Shown in pieces: positions 7,573 to 15,560 of a DNA stretch of 28,358 bases. The notes under the pieces are model-generated. The model made no database searches. It was given only the letters and a program-made list of their open reading frames with translations, and was not told the origin of the DNA. The position numbers and the translations under genes were made by a program. The DNA is from JBIOHJ01 sp044448905 (lineage in GTDB: Bacteria; Bacteroidota; Bacteroidia; AKYH767-A; OLB10). The stretch spans positions 1 through 28,358 of the forward strand of contig JBIOHJ010000027.1 in NCBI GenBank assembly GCA_044448905.1, written 5' to 3'. The number at the start of each line of letters is the position of its first letter. Within the stretch, counting starts at the first letter, position 1.

Positions 7573-8245
7573 CCTCTTCTTTCTTCTCATTAAAATAATA
7601 CCTCACACCTGTTCCGAGAAACATTGTATTATGAATACTCTTTACTTCATCAGATTTAGAGAAGCTTGTTAATCCGTTCGATATTCTTCCTTCCAATAAC
7701 AAATTCAATTGTGAAGCTATTTTTATTGAGCCGCCTACCCGTATTGTAAAATCAAGTTCGTAGCCTTTATAAAGCTCTTTATAATTGATTTCGGAATTTG
7801 GAGGAAAGCCGCCCTGGTTTGGCGGAGTCATGATGTCAGCACTCAATAAAAAATTATTAATAATTCCTATTCCCGCTTCAAATGTGTTTTCTCCTTTAGA
7901 AGTGTAATTAATTATAATTGGAACTGATAGGTAATCTGAATAGTTGTTAGCATAAGCTTTGCCCATGTCCATTCCTTTCTCGTCTGTAATTGTGTATTCG
8001 TTCCTGTATCCTTTTTGATCATAATTTGCTTCCACTAATAATAAAATTTTTTTCGCTGCTTTATACCCGAATCCCAAACCGGCACAAATGCCTGTTCTGT
8101 TTTTCCAGTCGGTGAAAGAGGTCCCGCCAACTGTAATATTGGAAAAATTAACACCTCCATGCACTGAAACAAATGTTTTTCTATCCTGGGCTATTGATAT
8201 TAAGGCAAGTAAAAAGAAAAAAGTTACCGCAAGTATTTTTTTCAC
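7562..8245 (-). CDS. Small outer-membrane beta-barrel protein (PorT-like), GTG start
   Basis: 227 residues. The start is GTG in a context where the neighbouring T9SS gene, with a near-identical upstream region, has ATG. A signal peptide (MKKILAVTFFFLLALISIAQ) is cut at about residue 19. The mature part has the PorT/OMP beta-barrel pattern: FVSVHGGVNFSNITVGG, GICAGLGFGYKA, LLVEANYDQKG, YLSVPIIINY, then FEAGIGIINNFLLSA, ELDFTIRVGGSIKI and a C-terminal strand GTGVRYYFNE. It is of the same general class as the barrel at 371-1012 but not closely similar. The C-terminus carries a charged extension KKEEEIK. Its function is unknown. It ends 37 bp before the start of the T9SS gene and is probably co-transcribed with it, although a second promoter box lies in the gap. 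Confidence 0.75.
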   Translation of the reverse strand: MKKILAVTFFFLLALISIAQDRKTFVSVHGGVNFSNITVGGTSFTDWKNRTGICAGLGFGYKAAKKILLLVEANYDQKGYRNEYTITDEKGMDMGKAYANNYSDYLSVPIIINYTSKGENTFEAGIGIINNFLLSADIMTPPNQGGFPPNSEINYKELYKGYELDFTIRVGGSIKIASQLNLLLEGRISNGLTSFSKSDEVKSIHNTMFLGTGVRYYFNEKKEEEIK

Positions 8246-8292
8246 CGCAACAAGATTTTAATTAATCAAAACTAAACATTCTTATTTAATGC
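8245..8292 (-). repeat. Promoter-containing upstream repeat, copy B
   Basis: Imperfect copy of 7525-7572, placed identically relative to the start of the barrel gene. It contains the -7-like box TAGTTTTG (minus strand, about 8274-8267). A TTTA lies about 20 bp further upstream as a weak -33 candidate. No recognisable gene end precedes this copy. Confidence 0.7.
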
Positions 8293-8367
8293 CGTAAATA
8301 AAACACGCCATATAAAAACAAACCAATCTATCAATGACTAAATATAGTCATCTTACGTTGTGCTAAC

Positions 8368-8578
8368 TGTTGCATAAAACAGGAAACACTCCGCATAAAT
8401 TAAGGTAAGTGCCGCTAAAAGCGGGGAAAGCCCCGCATAAAACAGGGGTAGTGCCGCTTAAAGCAGGGAAAGCCCCGCATAAAACGGGGAAAGCCCCGCA
8501 TAAAGCATGCTAAGCCCCGCTTAAACCGGGGAAACCCAGCATAAAGTAAGCTAAGCCCCGCATAAAACAGGGGAAAAT
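8368..8578. repeat. Array of about ten 21-bp units, most able to fold as small hairpins
   Basis: This is the notable part of the 467-bp gene-free stretch 8246-8712. Units start near 8370, 8391, 8412, 8433, 8454, 8475, 8496, 8517, 8538 and 8558, with a 21-bp period apart from one 20-bp unit. The core is CCGCATAAA followed by a GGGGAAAGCC-like end. Many units are small inverted repeats around an A-rich loop: CTGTT/AACAG (8368-8383), CCGCT/AGCGG (8412-8424), CCCCG/CGGGG (units 8475 and 8517), GCAT/ATGC (unit 8496). The stem bases change between units while pairing is kept. There are no unique spacers, so it is not CRISPR. The rest of the gap (8293-8367 and 8579-8712) shows nothing I can name. 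Confidence 0.9.
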
Positions 8579-8712
8579 GTTTGCAAGAAGCATTACAGGC
8601 ATTATTTGGGGCTGAAAACCAAATGTTTGATAAATAGCATAAAAATTTTTCGAACCAAACGCATGGTATATACGTAAGAGCAACCCAAAAAATCATAAAA
8701 AACAAATTTATT

Positions 8713-9672
8713 ATGGCTAAAAAAATACACTATGGTACCAAGTACCTCAACATGTTTCGCGCAATTATAGCGTTTGCGCTCGATGCGGCTAATGTGGCAA
8801 TTACCAACTCGCTGCTTCCGTTTAAAAACGGCATCCAGTTTATTAAAGATACGCTGGAGCAGATTGACCTGCTGCAAGCCGATGCTCAAAAAATAATTAC
8901 CGGTTATGCCGCGCAAAAACGCACGCTGCGCAAATCGGCAGTTAACATTACGTATATGATTACCAAATCGGTTTTCGCTTACGCAAAAAACACCAACAAC
9001 GAAGTGTTGCAGAGAGCAATGAGCTTTAAAAAGAAAGAGCTGAACCAGATGAAAATCCAGTTTTTTATTACCCAGGTGCAGGGAGCTATCAACCAGGTTA
9101 CACCCCTAATTGGTTCGCTTACGGATTATAATATAACGCAGGAGATGGTTGACAACTGGCAGCAGTCGCTTGACGATTATACAACCATACTGGCTTCGCC
9201 ACGCACAGCTATTGCATTCCGCAAAACGCTTAACGAGCAAATTCAAAAACTCGTAGGGCAATGCGTGCATTTCCTGAGCGATGTAATGGATCCCCTTGCC
9301 ATTAACCTTGGACAACAAAATCAGCAGTATTACCAGAACTGGCGCAATGCCCGCAGGCTGATTACCGATGGGTTGCAGCATACAAAATTCAGGGTATTTG
9401 CAACAAATGATGTGGACGAACCGGTGTTTGGCATAACGGTTACACAGGATGGCACCACTAATACGGGTACTACTAACGTTACTGGCGAGTGCACTTTATT
9501 TATTAACCCCGAGGGCACGTATACATTTACCATCACATCGGGCAGCCAGAGCATCAGCAGCGGCCCGGTATTGATACCCAAAGGAAATACAATTACCCGC
9601 ACATTTATAGTTCAGCAAACGGGCTTCATTATTCCGGCTCCGATTAACCAACCGGTAAACGAAAATTCATGA
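8713..9672 (+). CDS. Unknown protein: alpha-helical N-terminal part plus C-terminal beta-sandwich-like domain
   Basis: 319 residues from ATG 8713. I see no signal peptide, lipobox or membrane segment, so it looks cytoplasmic. Residues about 1-220 are predicted to be mostly helical, rich in Gln, Asn and Lys (IQFIKDTLEQIDLLQADAQK; QKRTLRKSAVNITYMITKSV; ISEQ-like stretches near YYQNWRNARR). Residues about 226-310 look like a carboxypeptidase-regulatory or CNA-B-like beta domain: FRVFATNDVDEPVFGITVTQ, TTNVTGECTLFINPEGTYTF, then GNTITRTF. The protein ends in a Pro/Asn-rich tail. I do not recognise the N-terminal family. It follows the 21-bp hairpin array with a gap of about 134 bp and is closed by a strong terminator, so it is probably a single-gene transcript. 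The codon pattern supports a real gene. Confidence 0.85.
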   Translation: MAKKIHYGTKYLNMFRAIIAFALDAANVAITNSLLPFKNGIQFIKDTLEQIDLLQADAQKIITGYAAQKRTLRKSAVNITYMITKSVFAYAKNTNNEVLQRAMSFKKKELNQMKIQFFITQVQGAINQVTPLIGSLTDYNITQEMVDNWQQSLDDYTTILASPRTAIAFRKTLNEQIQKLVGQCVHFLSDVMDPLAINLGQQNQQYYQNWRNARRLITDGLQHTKFRVFATNDVDEPVFGITVTQDGTTNTGTTNVTGECTLFINPEGTYTFTITSGSQSISSGPVLIPKGNTITRTFIVQQTGFIIPAPINQPVNENS

Positions 9673-9722
9673 TATGATTGTGATTTGATAGTTTTCATAT
9701 TTATTTTGTTTTAAGTTGTTTA

Positions 9723-9761
9723 ATGTGCCGGGTTTGCGAAACTTCCCGGCACATTTTTTTT
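9723..9761 (+). terminator. Rho-independent terminator of the unknown helical/beta gene
   Basis: A perfect 10-bp stem (ATGTGCCGGG with CCCGGCACAT, 9723-9732 and 9745-9754) with a 12-nt loop is followed by a run of eight T. It lies 50 bp after the stop at 9672. Confidence 0.92.
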
Positions 9762-9783
9762 ATAACTAAAGGGTAAAAACATC

Positions 9784-9802
9784 GTATAAAAGTATTATTT
9801 AC
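9784..9802 (+). promoter_or_regulatory. Conserved 19-bp upstream element, copy 1
   Basis: GTATAAAAGTATTATTTAC lies 111 bp upstream of the first T9SS paralog. The identical 19-mer occurs at 12114-12132, again exactly 111 bp before the start of the second paralog, while most of the DNA between element and gene differs. It may be an upstream activator site or part of a promoter. Just downstream, TAAATTTG (9807-9814) fits the -7 consensus, but that box is not conserved in copy 2. Confidence 0.55.
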
Positions 9803-9913
9803 AGCATAAATTTGGTAGAATATTTGTAATTTTAAAAGAACACATCTAACCTTGCATATCAAAAAAGTGCGTGAAAATAAACGTGGTATGACCCCCTTAA
9901 AAAAATTAAAGCC

Positions 9914-11962
9914 ATGCTAAAACATTTACAAGCTTCGCGGGATAAAAACTTCTCATCGGCACAAAAATTTTTATTGCTGAGTGTTTTAATTTTTGCTTCA
10001 ATAACCGCGTTTTCGCAGGGTACTAACAACTCGGCAATGTCAATCCAATCGGCAGAACCGTTGCAGCCTTCATTGGTGCAGCCTGCCGATAAAAATTTGC
10101 CCGAACCTGCTGTTGTAAGCGAACGAAACAGCGGGCAGGGCTCAAACACCGGTGCTACGCTATCATTGCTCGCCCCGCCCGCCAATGACGATTGTGCGGG
10201 AGCAATCACCTTAACTCCCGGCACAGCCTGTTCGCCCGTTGCCGGAAGCAGCAACACCGCCACCAGCAGTGGCGTTGCCGGTTGCGGTGGCACTCCAAAC
10301 GATGATGTATGGTATACGTTTATCGCAACAGCCACCTCGCACGAAATAGTTGTTGACGGGGCAGCCAATATGGATGCCGTAGTTAATTTAAGAGGGCCCG
10401 GTGCATGCAATGGCGCTTCGCTTGCCTGCGCTGATTTAACATTTGGTGACGGAATTGAAACGCTTATTTACAATTCGTTTGTAATAGGTTCGAGATATTA
10501 CATACGGGTTTATGATTATGCCTCAGGCGCAGCCGGCTGGGGCGATTTTACCATTTGTTTAAGAGAACCCTATGCCAACAATACCTGTGCGGGAGGATGG
10601 CTTAATCCGCCTTATGTATTAAATCCGAATACAGGCTGTGTTGAAGGGTCGCTCCTTGGAGCCAACCTTGATGCGGGTGAAATAACCGGAGCCTGCATAA
10701 CTCCTGCGCCTACCCGTTCGGTTTGGTATTCATTCCAGTCAACGCAGGCAAACATGTGGCTTGCAATTAAACCGACAAGCTCAATAGTATGCAGCGCCAA
10801 TTTCGGGCTTAGCGTATGGCAATGGGGAGGCTCGTGCCCGCCTGCGGGAGCCGCGGCAGGATGCAAAAATTTTCAAACCTACAATGCAAATTTTGTTTAC
10901 AATAAATTAATTTTATCAGGACTGGCAATTGGCGGATGGTACCTCGTACAGGTTACCCAAAACCCCGGTTGCGCATATGTTGATTTTTGCATTTCGCTCG
11001 GAACGCCCACCACGTGTACTGCCTGTGGCAATTCGTGCGGACCTATATGCGTATTTGCCGGCCCCACAGCGCCTACTGTTCCGCAAGTAGTAAGCACCTG
11101 CACGCCTTACCCGCTAAGCCCACCATTAAATCAAAGCGAATCGGCAACACAATGCTATACATTTACCGCACCTAACGATACGGTAAACATGCAACAGGTT
11201 GTATCGGCATATTGCAGCCCCAACACTTTTTCATTTACCTATAGCCTGTACACATCGCCCGGCTGCGCGTTAATACAATCGGGCAATGTGTTTGCCAATA
11301 ATATGATTACCGGGTTAACTATAGGCCAAAACTACCAGATTTGTTATTCGTTAACCGCAGCATGTACGTGGGAGTCGCCCATCTATCCTTACCTGTACAC
11401 CACCTCCAATGCATTGCCGGTTGAACTTATCGCATTTGAGGCATCGCCTTTTAAAGGCAAGATTCAAATTTCGTGGAGCACCGCGTCTGAAATAAACAGC
11501 AAAGAATTTATAATTGAACGTACCCGTAACGGAATGGATTTTGAAGAAATTACCCGCGTAAAAGGAGCAGGCACCACCACAACGTTAAACAATTACCGTG
11601 CGTTCGATTTAAAGCCGTTTAACGGGAATAATTATTACCGCTTAAAGCAAATTGATTTTGACGGAAGTTTCAGCTTCTCCAAACTGGCAGTTGCCGTATT
11701 TGAATCGCCCGATGTTAATTTGTCAATCATACCCAACCCTGCCAATGGTGATTTTGCAGTGCGGTTCCATTCATCAGGCAATAGCAATGCAACAATAAAA
11801 ATTACCGATGTAAGAGGAAAAGTAATTGTAAATACCTCGTTAGCCACCGAAGAAGGAATAACCCTCACGTCTGTTTCGGCAGCCGAATTTTCACAAGGCA
11901 TTTATTTTGTTCAGCTGGCAGTCGATAACCAAATTAATATTGTCAAGCTGGTAAAAGAATAA
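9914..11962 (+). CDS. Large T9SS surface protein with PPC-like and Cys-rich domains (paralog 1)
   Basis: 682 residues. The signal peptide is at 1-35 (KFLLLSVLIFASITAFSQ). A low-complexity linker follows, then a PPC-like beta domain at about 88-217 (PANDDCAGAITL ... TFGDGIETLIY ... GWGDFTICLRE). A second related domain at about 220-365 has TRSVWYSFQSTQANMWLAI. A Cys-rich hinge at about 366-380 (TTCTACGNSCGPIC) comes next, then a third beta domain at about 408-482. An FnIII-like module, NALPVELIAFEA to YYRLKQIDFDG, spans 498-590. The type A T9SS sorting domain starts at about 603 (LSIIPNPANGDFAVRF) and ends FSQGIYFVQLAVDNQINIVK. Exported by Sec and T9SS, its ligand is unknown, and PPC-like domains do not by themselves imply protease activity. 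The next gene is a paralog lacking the first PPC-like domain. Confidence 0.9.
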   Translation: MLKHLQASRDKNFSSAQKFLLLSVLIFASITAFSQGTNNSAMSIQSAEPLQPSLVQPADKNLPEPAVVSERNSGQGSNTGATLSLLAPPANDDCAGAITLTPGTACSPVAGSSNTATSSGVAGCGGTPNDDVWYTFIATATSHEIVVDGAANMDAVVNLRGPGACNGASLACADLTFGDGIETLIYNSFVIGSRYYIRVYDYASGAAGWGDFTICLREPYANNTCAGGWLNPPYVLNPNTGCVEGSLLGANLDAGEITGACITPAPTRSVWYSFQSTQANMWLAIKPTSSIVCSANFGLSVWQWGGSCPPAGAAAGCKNFQTYNANFVYNKLILSGLAIGGWYLVQVTQNPGCAYVDFCISLGTPTTCTACGNSCGPICVFAGPTAPTVPQVVSTCTPYPLSPPLNQSESATQCYTFTAPNDTVNMQQVVSAYCSPNTFSFTYSLYTSPGCALIQSGNVFANNMITGLTIGQNYQICYSLTAACTWESPIYPYLYTTSNALPVELIAFEASPFKGKIQISWSTASEINSKEFIIERTRNGMDFEEITRVKGAGTTTTLNNYRAFDLKPFNGNNYYRLKQIDFDGSFSFSKLAVAVFESPDVNLSIIPNPANGDFAVRFHSSGNSNATIKITDVRGKVIVNTSLATEEGITLTSVSAAEFSQGIYFVQLAVDNQINIVKLVKE

Positions 11963-11981
11963 TATTGTTTTTGTTTTATTT

Positions 11982-12020
11982 AAAAAGTGTTAAACACCTG
12001 AAAACGTTTAACACTTTTTT
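11982..12020 (+). terminator. Terminator after T9SS paralog 1
   Basis: A 14-bp stem (AAAAAGTGTTAAAC with GTTTAACACTTTTT) with a 10-nt loop ends in a run of six T. The element after paralog 2 is clearly related, so it was duplicated along with the gene. Confidence 0.9.
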
Positions 12021-12113
12021 ATTTCGCGCTGCCTCTCAGGGGGCAGCTTGATTTTTTGTTTTCAGTCGAATGCCCTTAACGGATATTCTCTTGCCTTCAT
12101 TTCGAATTTTATA

Positions 12114-12132
12114 GTATAAAAGTATTATTTAC
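12114..12132 (+). promoter_or_regulatory. Conserved 19-bp upstream element, copy 2
   Basis: Identical to 9784-9802 and likewise ending 111 bp before the ATG of its paralog. The rest of the 281-bp gap (11963-12243) holds the terminator and no other signal I can support. Confidence 0.55.
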
Positions 12133-12243
12133 TAAAAAAATCCGATAATTAACTTGGTATTCTCAAATAGAGTATATAATATTGTAAGTTGAAAAAAGTG
12201 TCTGTACTATGCGCCTGTTTTACAACCCCTAATTTTTTAAGTT

Positions 12244-13929
12244 ATGATAAAATTTTTACAATTACCCCAAACCAAAAGCCGCTCATCAGCGCCAAAAATT
12301 TTATTACTCAGTGTTTTTTTATTCTCTGCGACTATTGCTTTTTCGCAGAGTAACGAAATTAATTATTCAGTGCCAAGCATCCAGCTGCAGGATATGTCCA
12401 CAGCAACGCAGGTTCAGCAAACCACACCTGAACCCATCGAAGAAATAGTTGGTACAGTTGGTATAGAAAGAGACGGAGCGGAATCAACGCCAGGATCAAA
12501 TTTGTTTGTGGCGCCACCCGGCAACGATAATTGTGCTGCCGGATTAAATCCGCCTTATGTTTTAACACCTAATTCGAGCTGCGTAGCCGGCTCGCTTAAT
12601 GGCACCAACCCCGGCCCGGCCGCCACTGTTGAAGTGGGTGAGACATTTGGCTGCAATGCAGGACCTCCCACCCGGTCAGTTTGGTATTCGTTTATAGCCA
12701 CACAGGCAAATATGTGGGTGTCGTTAAAGCAAACAGGCACCCCGGGACCTAATACTGTTTGTACCGTAAACCCGGGGATACGCGTTTCCCGTTATACCGG
12801 AACCTGTCCGCCCGCAGGTGGAGTCGCATGCCAGACCTATACTGCCTATGGCATAGGTACAATTCATAATACATTAAATTTAACAACTCTAGTGGCAGGA
12901 ACAACTTATCTTATTCAAATTGTCTGCAATCCTGCATGCCTCGACTATAATTTTTGCATTAAGATAGGCACCCCAACAACCTGCACCACCTGCGGAAGCA
13001 GTTGCGGTCCTATTTGCATAATGGCAGGTGCCTCACCGCCTTTACCTCCCCAGGTAGTTTCTACCTGTCCGGGCTACCCGTTAAGCCCACCGATGAACGC
13101 GGGCTCCACACAATCCAACTGCTATACATTTACAGCGCCTAACGATACAATTTTTATGCAACAGGTTGTTTATGCATATTGCGCCCCGGGTAATACTATT
13201 TCATTTACCTATAGCTTATATACTGCAGGCTGCGGATTAATACAATCGGGTAATGTTTTTGCGAGTAACATAATAACGGGATTAACAATTGGCACAAACT
13301 ACCAAATATGTTATACCCTCACATCAGCCTGCTCGTGGGACTCATTAATTTATCCTTATGTTTACACTACCTCAAACGCATTGCCGGTCGAGCTCATTGC
13401 ATTTGATGCATCTCCTTCTAAAGACAAGGTTCAAATTTCGTGGAGCACGGCTTCCGAATTAAACAGCAAAGAATTTATAATTGAGAGAACCCGCAACGCC
13501 CTTGATTTTGAAGAAATTGCCCATGTTAAAGGAGCTGGTACTACTACTACGCTGAACAATTACAGGTCATTCGATTTACAACCGTTAAACGGGAATAATT
13601 ATTACCGTTTAAAGCAAATTGATTTTAACGGAAGCTACAGCTATTCAAAGTTGGCAGTTGCCGTATTTGAATCAACTGGTATTAACCTTTCAATAATTCC
13701 AAATCCTGCCAATGATGATTTTGCCCTTCGCTTCCAGGCAACAGGTAACAGCAGTGCGTCAATTAAAATTTCTGATATAAGGGGAAAAGAACTATTAAGC
13801 ACTTCGTTGAATCCTGTAGAAGGAATAACACTTTATGCTGTTTCCGCAGCCGAATTTTCGCAAGGTATTTATTTTGTTCAGCTGACAGTGGATGATCAAA
13901 TTAGCATTGCCAAGCTTGTAAAAGATTAA
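12244..13929 (+). CDS. T9SS surface protein with Cys-rich hinge (paralog 2, one domain shorter)
   Basis: 561 residues. Signal peptide KILLLSVFLFSATIAFSQ ends near residue 35, followed by a low-complexity linker. The protein then starts directly with the domain PPGNDNCAAGLNPPYVL, with TRSVWYSFIATQANMWVSL, equivalent to the second domain of the upstream paralog. The Cys-rich hinge (TTCTTCGSSCGPIC) comes next. It is followed by the third beta domain (SNCYTFTAPNDTIFMQQVV), the FnIII-like module NALPVELIAFDA to YYRLKQIDFNG, and a type A T9SS sorting domain (INLSIIPNPANDDFALRF to FSQGIYFVQLTVDDQ). It is about 121 residues shorter than paralog 1, matching loss or gain of one PPC-like domain. The C-terminal halves are very similar in both protein and DNA. 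Function unknown, surface location likely. Confidence 0.9.
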   Translation: MIKFLQLPQTKSRSSAPKILLLSVFLFSATIAFSQSNEINYSVPSIQLQDMSTATQVQQTTPEPIEEIVGTVGIERDGAESTPGSNLFVAPPGNDNCAAGLNPPYVLTPNSSCVAGSLNGTNPGPAATVEVGETFGCNAGPPTRSVWYSFIATQANMWVSLKQTGTPGPNTVCTVNPGIRVSRYTGTCPPAGGVACQTYTAYGIGTIHNTLNLTTLVAGTTYLIQIVCNPACLDYNFCIKIGTPTTCTTCGSSCGPICIMAGASPPLPPQVVSTCPGYPLSPPMNAGSTQSNCYTFTAPNDTIFMQQVVYAYCAPGNTISFTYSLYTAGCGLIQSGNVFASNIITGLTIGTNYQICYTLTSACSWDSLIYPYVYTTSNALPVELIAFDASPSKDKVQISWSTASELNSKEFIIERTRNALDFEEIAHVKGAGTTTTLNNYRSFDLQPLNGNNYYRLKQIDFNGSYSYSKLAVAVFESTGINLSIIPNPANDDFALRFQATGNSSASIKISDIRGKELLSTSLNPVEGITLYAVSAAEFSQGIYFVQLTVDDQISIAKLVKD

Positions 13930-13947
13930 AAAAAAAGTTAATAAAGG

Positions 13948-13984
13948 AAAGTGTTAAGCAGTTAAAATTGTTTAACACTTTTTT
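13948..13984 (+). terminator. Terminator after T9SS paralog 2
   Basis: An imperfect stem, AAGTGTTAA(G)CA with TG(T)TTAACACTT, is followed by a run of T. It shares the right arm and the trailing TTTTTTATTTCG with the terminator after paralog 1 (11982-12020). Confidence 0.85.
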
Positions 13985-14001
13985 ATTTCGTTGTACCTTT
14001 G
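13968..14001 (+). promoter_or_regulatory. Candidate promoter of the propeller T9SS gene
   Basis: TACCTTTG (13994-14001) is a perfect TAnnTTTG -7 box. A TTG at 13968-13970 gives a 23-bp spacing. ATG 14024 lies 22 bp downstream. The promoter overlaps the terminator of the preceding gene. Confidence 0.55.
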
Positions 14002-14023
14002 CAGGGCAAAGTCATTAAAAAAT

Positions 14024-15367
14024 ATGTATAAAAAAATAATAATTTCAGCTATTGCGCTATTAACATTTCAAAATAATAATCACGCACAAGGCACTTTTTC
14101 TACTTTGGGCGCTGGGGTAAATAACATAGTATTTGCAATTGCCAGCGATGCATCAAATAATATTTATGCCGGGGGAGCTTTAACCTATGCCGGGGGAAAT
14201 CCTGCAAACTATATTGCAAAATGGAATGGCACAAACTGGTCAACACTTGCCGGTGGTGCCAATTACTATGTGCGAAGCCTTCTTTACTACAATAGCATTC
14301 TATATGTTGGAGGAGGGTTTAATACTGTTAATGGAAGTACAATTGCCTGGGGTGTGGCAACATGGAATGGAACAACATGGTCAAACATTGGCAGTGGTAT
14401 TCATGGTGATGTTTACACTTTGGCTGTTTATAATAGTGAAATGTATGCCGGTGGATTTTTTGATACATTAAGCGGATTTAATCCCGGCAGGGGTATTGAA
14501 AAATGGAATGGATCTTCATGGGTTTCGATTGATGGTGTATTGGGTGGCGGAGTAACAGGTCCTCCAGGATTCAGAGTAAAAGCCCTCCAGGTTTTTAATG
14601 GTGAGCTTTATGTAGGCGGAAATTTTGTTTCCGCAGGTGCATTAACAGTAAACAACATAGCAAAATGGAACGGAAGTTCATGGTCGGCTGTCGGATCGGG
14701 AACAAACGGTGAGGTAAATGCATTTTATATATTTAATGGTGAATTATATGCAGGAGGTGATTTTACCATAGCAGGAGGCATTACCGTTAATCATATAGCT
14801 AAAATAAACGGTACGTCCTATTCGGCAATCGGAACCGGAACCAACGGATTGGTTAATGGAATAAGCTCGTATCAGAATAACCTATACATAACCGGGGCAT
14901 TTACCACTGCAGCACCAGCAAGCGCCAATAATATTGCAAGGTGGGATGGTTCCTCATGGAATGCGCTTAATATCGGATTGAATTTCGATGGCTATTGCTT
15001 TATGCCGCATAATGGCAGTTTGTATGTTGGTGGATTTTTCACCGTTGCAGGCACTGCCCTTGCCAACGACATCGCACGCTGGGCTATTCCAACAGGCATT
15101 GATGAAATTAATTATAATAGTAATTTAAATATTTATCCCAACCCCTCAAATGGAATTTTTACAATTGATTTGAAAAACAGTTTTTCGGACAAATACCAAA
15201 TAGAGATTTTTTCAATGGAAGGAAAAAATGTTTTTTCAGGTAATGAAAACTTCAGCATTATTGGTAATAAAGCAGAGCTCGATCTCACCGCATTTTCAAA
15301 AGGTAATTATTATCTTAAGCTTAAAACGGACATAGGCGTTTTTGTTAAAAAGATTACGATCAGGTAA
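14024..15367 (+). CDS. T9SS protein with predicted seven-blade beta-propeller
   Basis: 447 residues from ATG 14024. An in-frame TTG at 13991 would add eleven residues but overlaps the promoter, so it is rejected. The signal peptide is about 22 residues. Residues about 24-360 hold seven repeats of roughly 45-52 residues, each with a pattern like LYVGGxFxxAGG, then NxIAKWNGSSW, then SxxGSGxNGxV. Examples are ELYVGGNFVSAGALTVNNIA and ELYAGGDFTIAGGITVNHIA. Seven repeats suggest a beta-propeller of the kind used for carbohydrate or protein binding. A type A T9SS sorting domain (LNIYPNPSNGIFTIDLKN to GNYYLKLKTD...KKITIR) ends the protein. It has its own promoter-like box, separate from the upstream paralog pair. 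The ligand is unknown. Confidence 0.88.
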   Translation: MYKKIIISAIALLTFQNNNHAQGTFSTLGAGVNNIVFAIASDASNNIYAGGALTYAGGNPANYIAKWNGTNWSTLAGGANYYVRSLLYYNSILYVGGGFNTVNGSTIAWGVATWNGTTWSNIGSGIHGDVYTLAVYNSEMYAGGFFDTLSGFNPGRGIEKWNGSSWVSIDGVLGGGVTGPPGFRVKALQVFNGELYVGGNFVSAGALTVNNIAKWNGSSWSAVGSGTNGEVNAFYIFNGELYAGGDFTIAGGITVNHIAKINGTSYSAIGTGTNGLVNGISSYQNNLYITGAFTTAAPASANNIARWDGSSWNALNIGLNFDGYCFMPHNGSLYVGGFFTVAGTALANDIARWAIPTGIDEINYNSNLNIYPNPSNGIFTIDLKNSFSDKYQIEIFSMEGKNVFSGNENFSIIGNKAELDLTAFSKGNYYLKLKTDIGVFVKKITIR

Positions 15368-15560
15368 CCTGTTTTTCTTTCAAACTTTCTTACTGAATGA
15401 GATGAATTAAAAATTCAAACTAATCTTTTGATTACACTGTTTGAATAAATCTGCGCTCCTCGCAGCTTTTTTGGCACATTTTTTATCTATACATTGTCGT
15501 AGGGATTTTAGATAGCATCCATTACACAAAACAAGTCGAAACATCTTAAAACCCAAAAAC

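Noticed and set aside
8368..8578. CRISPR array
   Set aside because: Units are contiguous with no unique spacers, the repeats are only 21 bp and imperfect, and no cas gene is present.
8415..8705. Open frame on the minus strand through the 21-bp array (7-residue repeats)
   Set aside because: The 21-bp period automatically gives a 7-residue repeat in any open frame. It has a hydrophobic, Phe/Cys/Arg-rich composition, no supporting start or promoter, and the DNA shows stem pairing instead.
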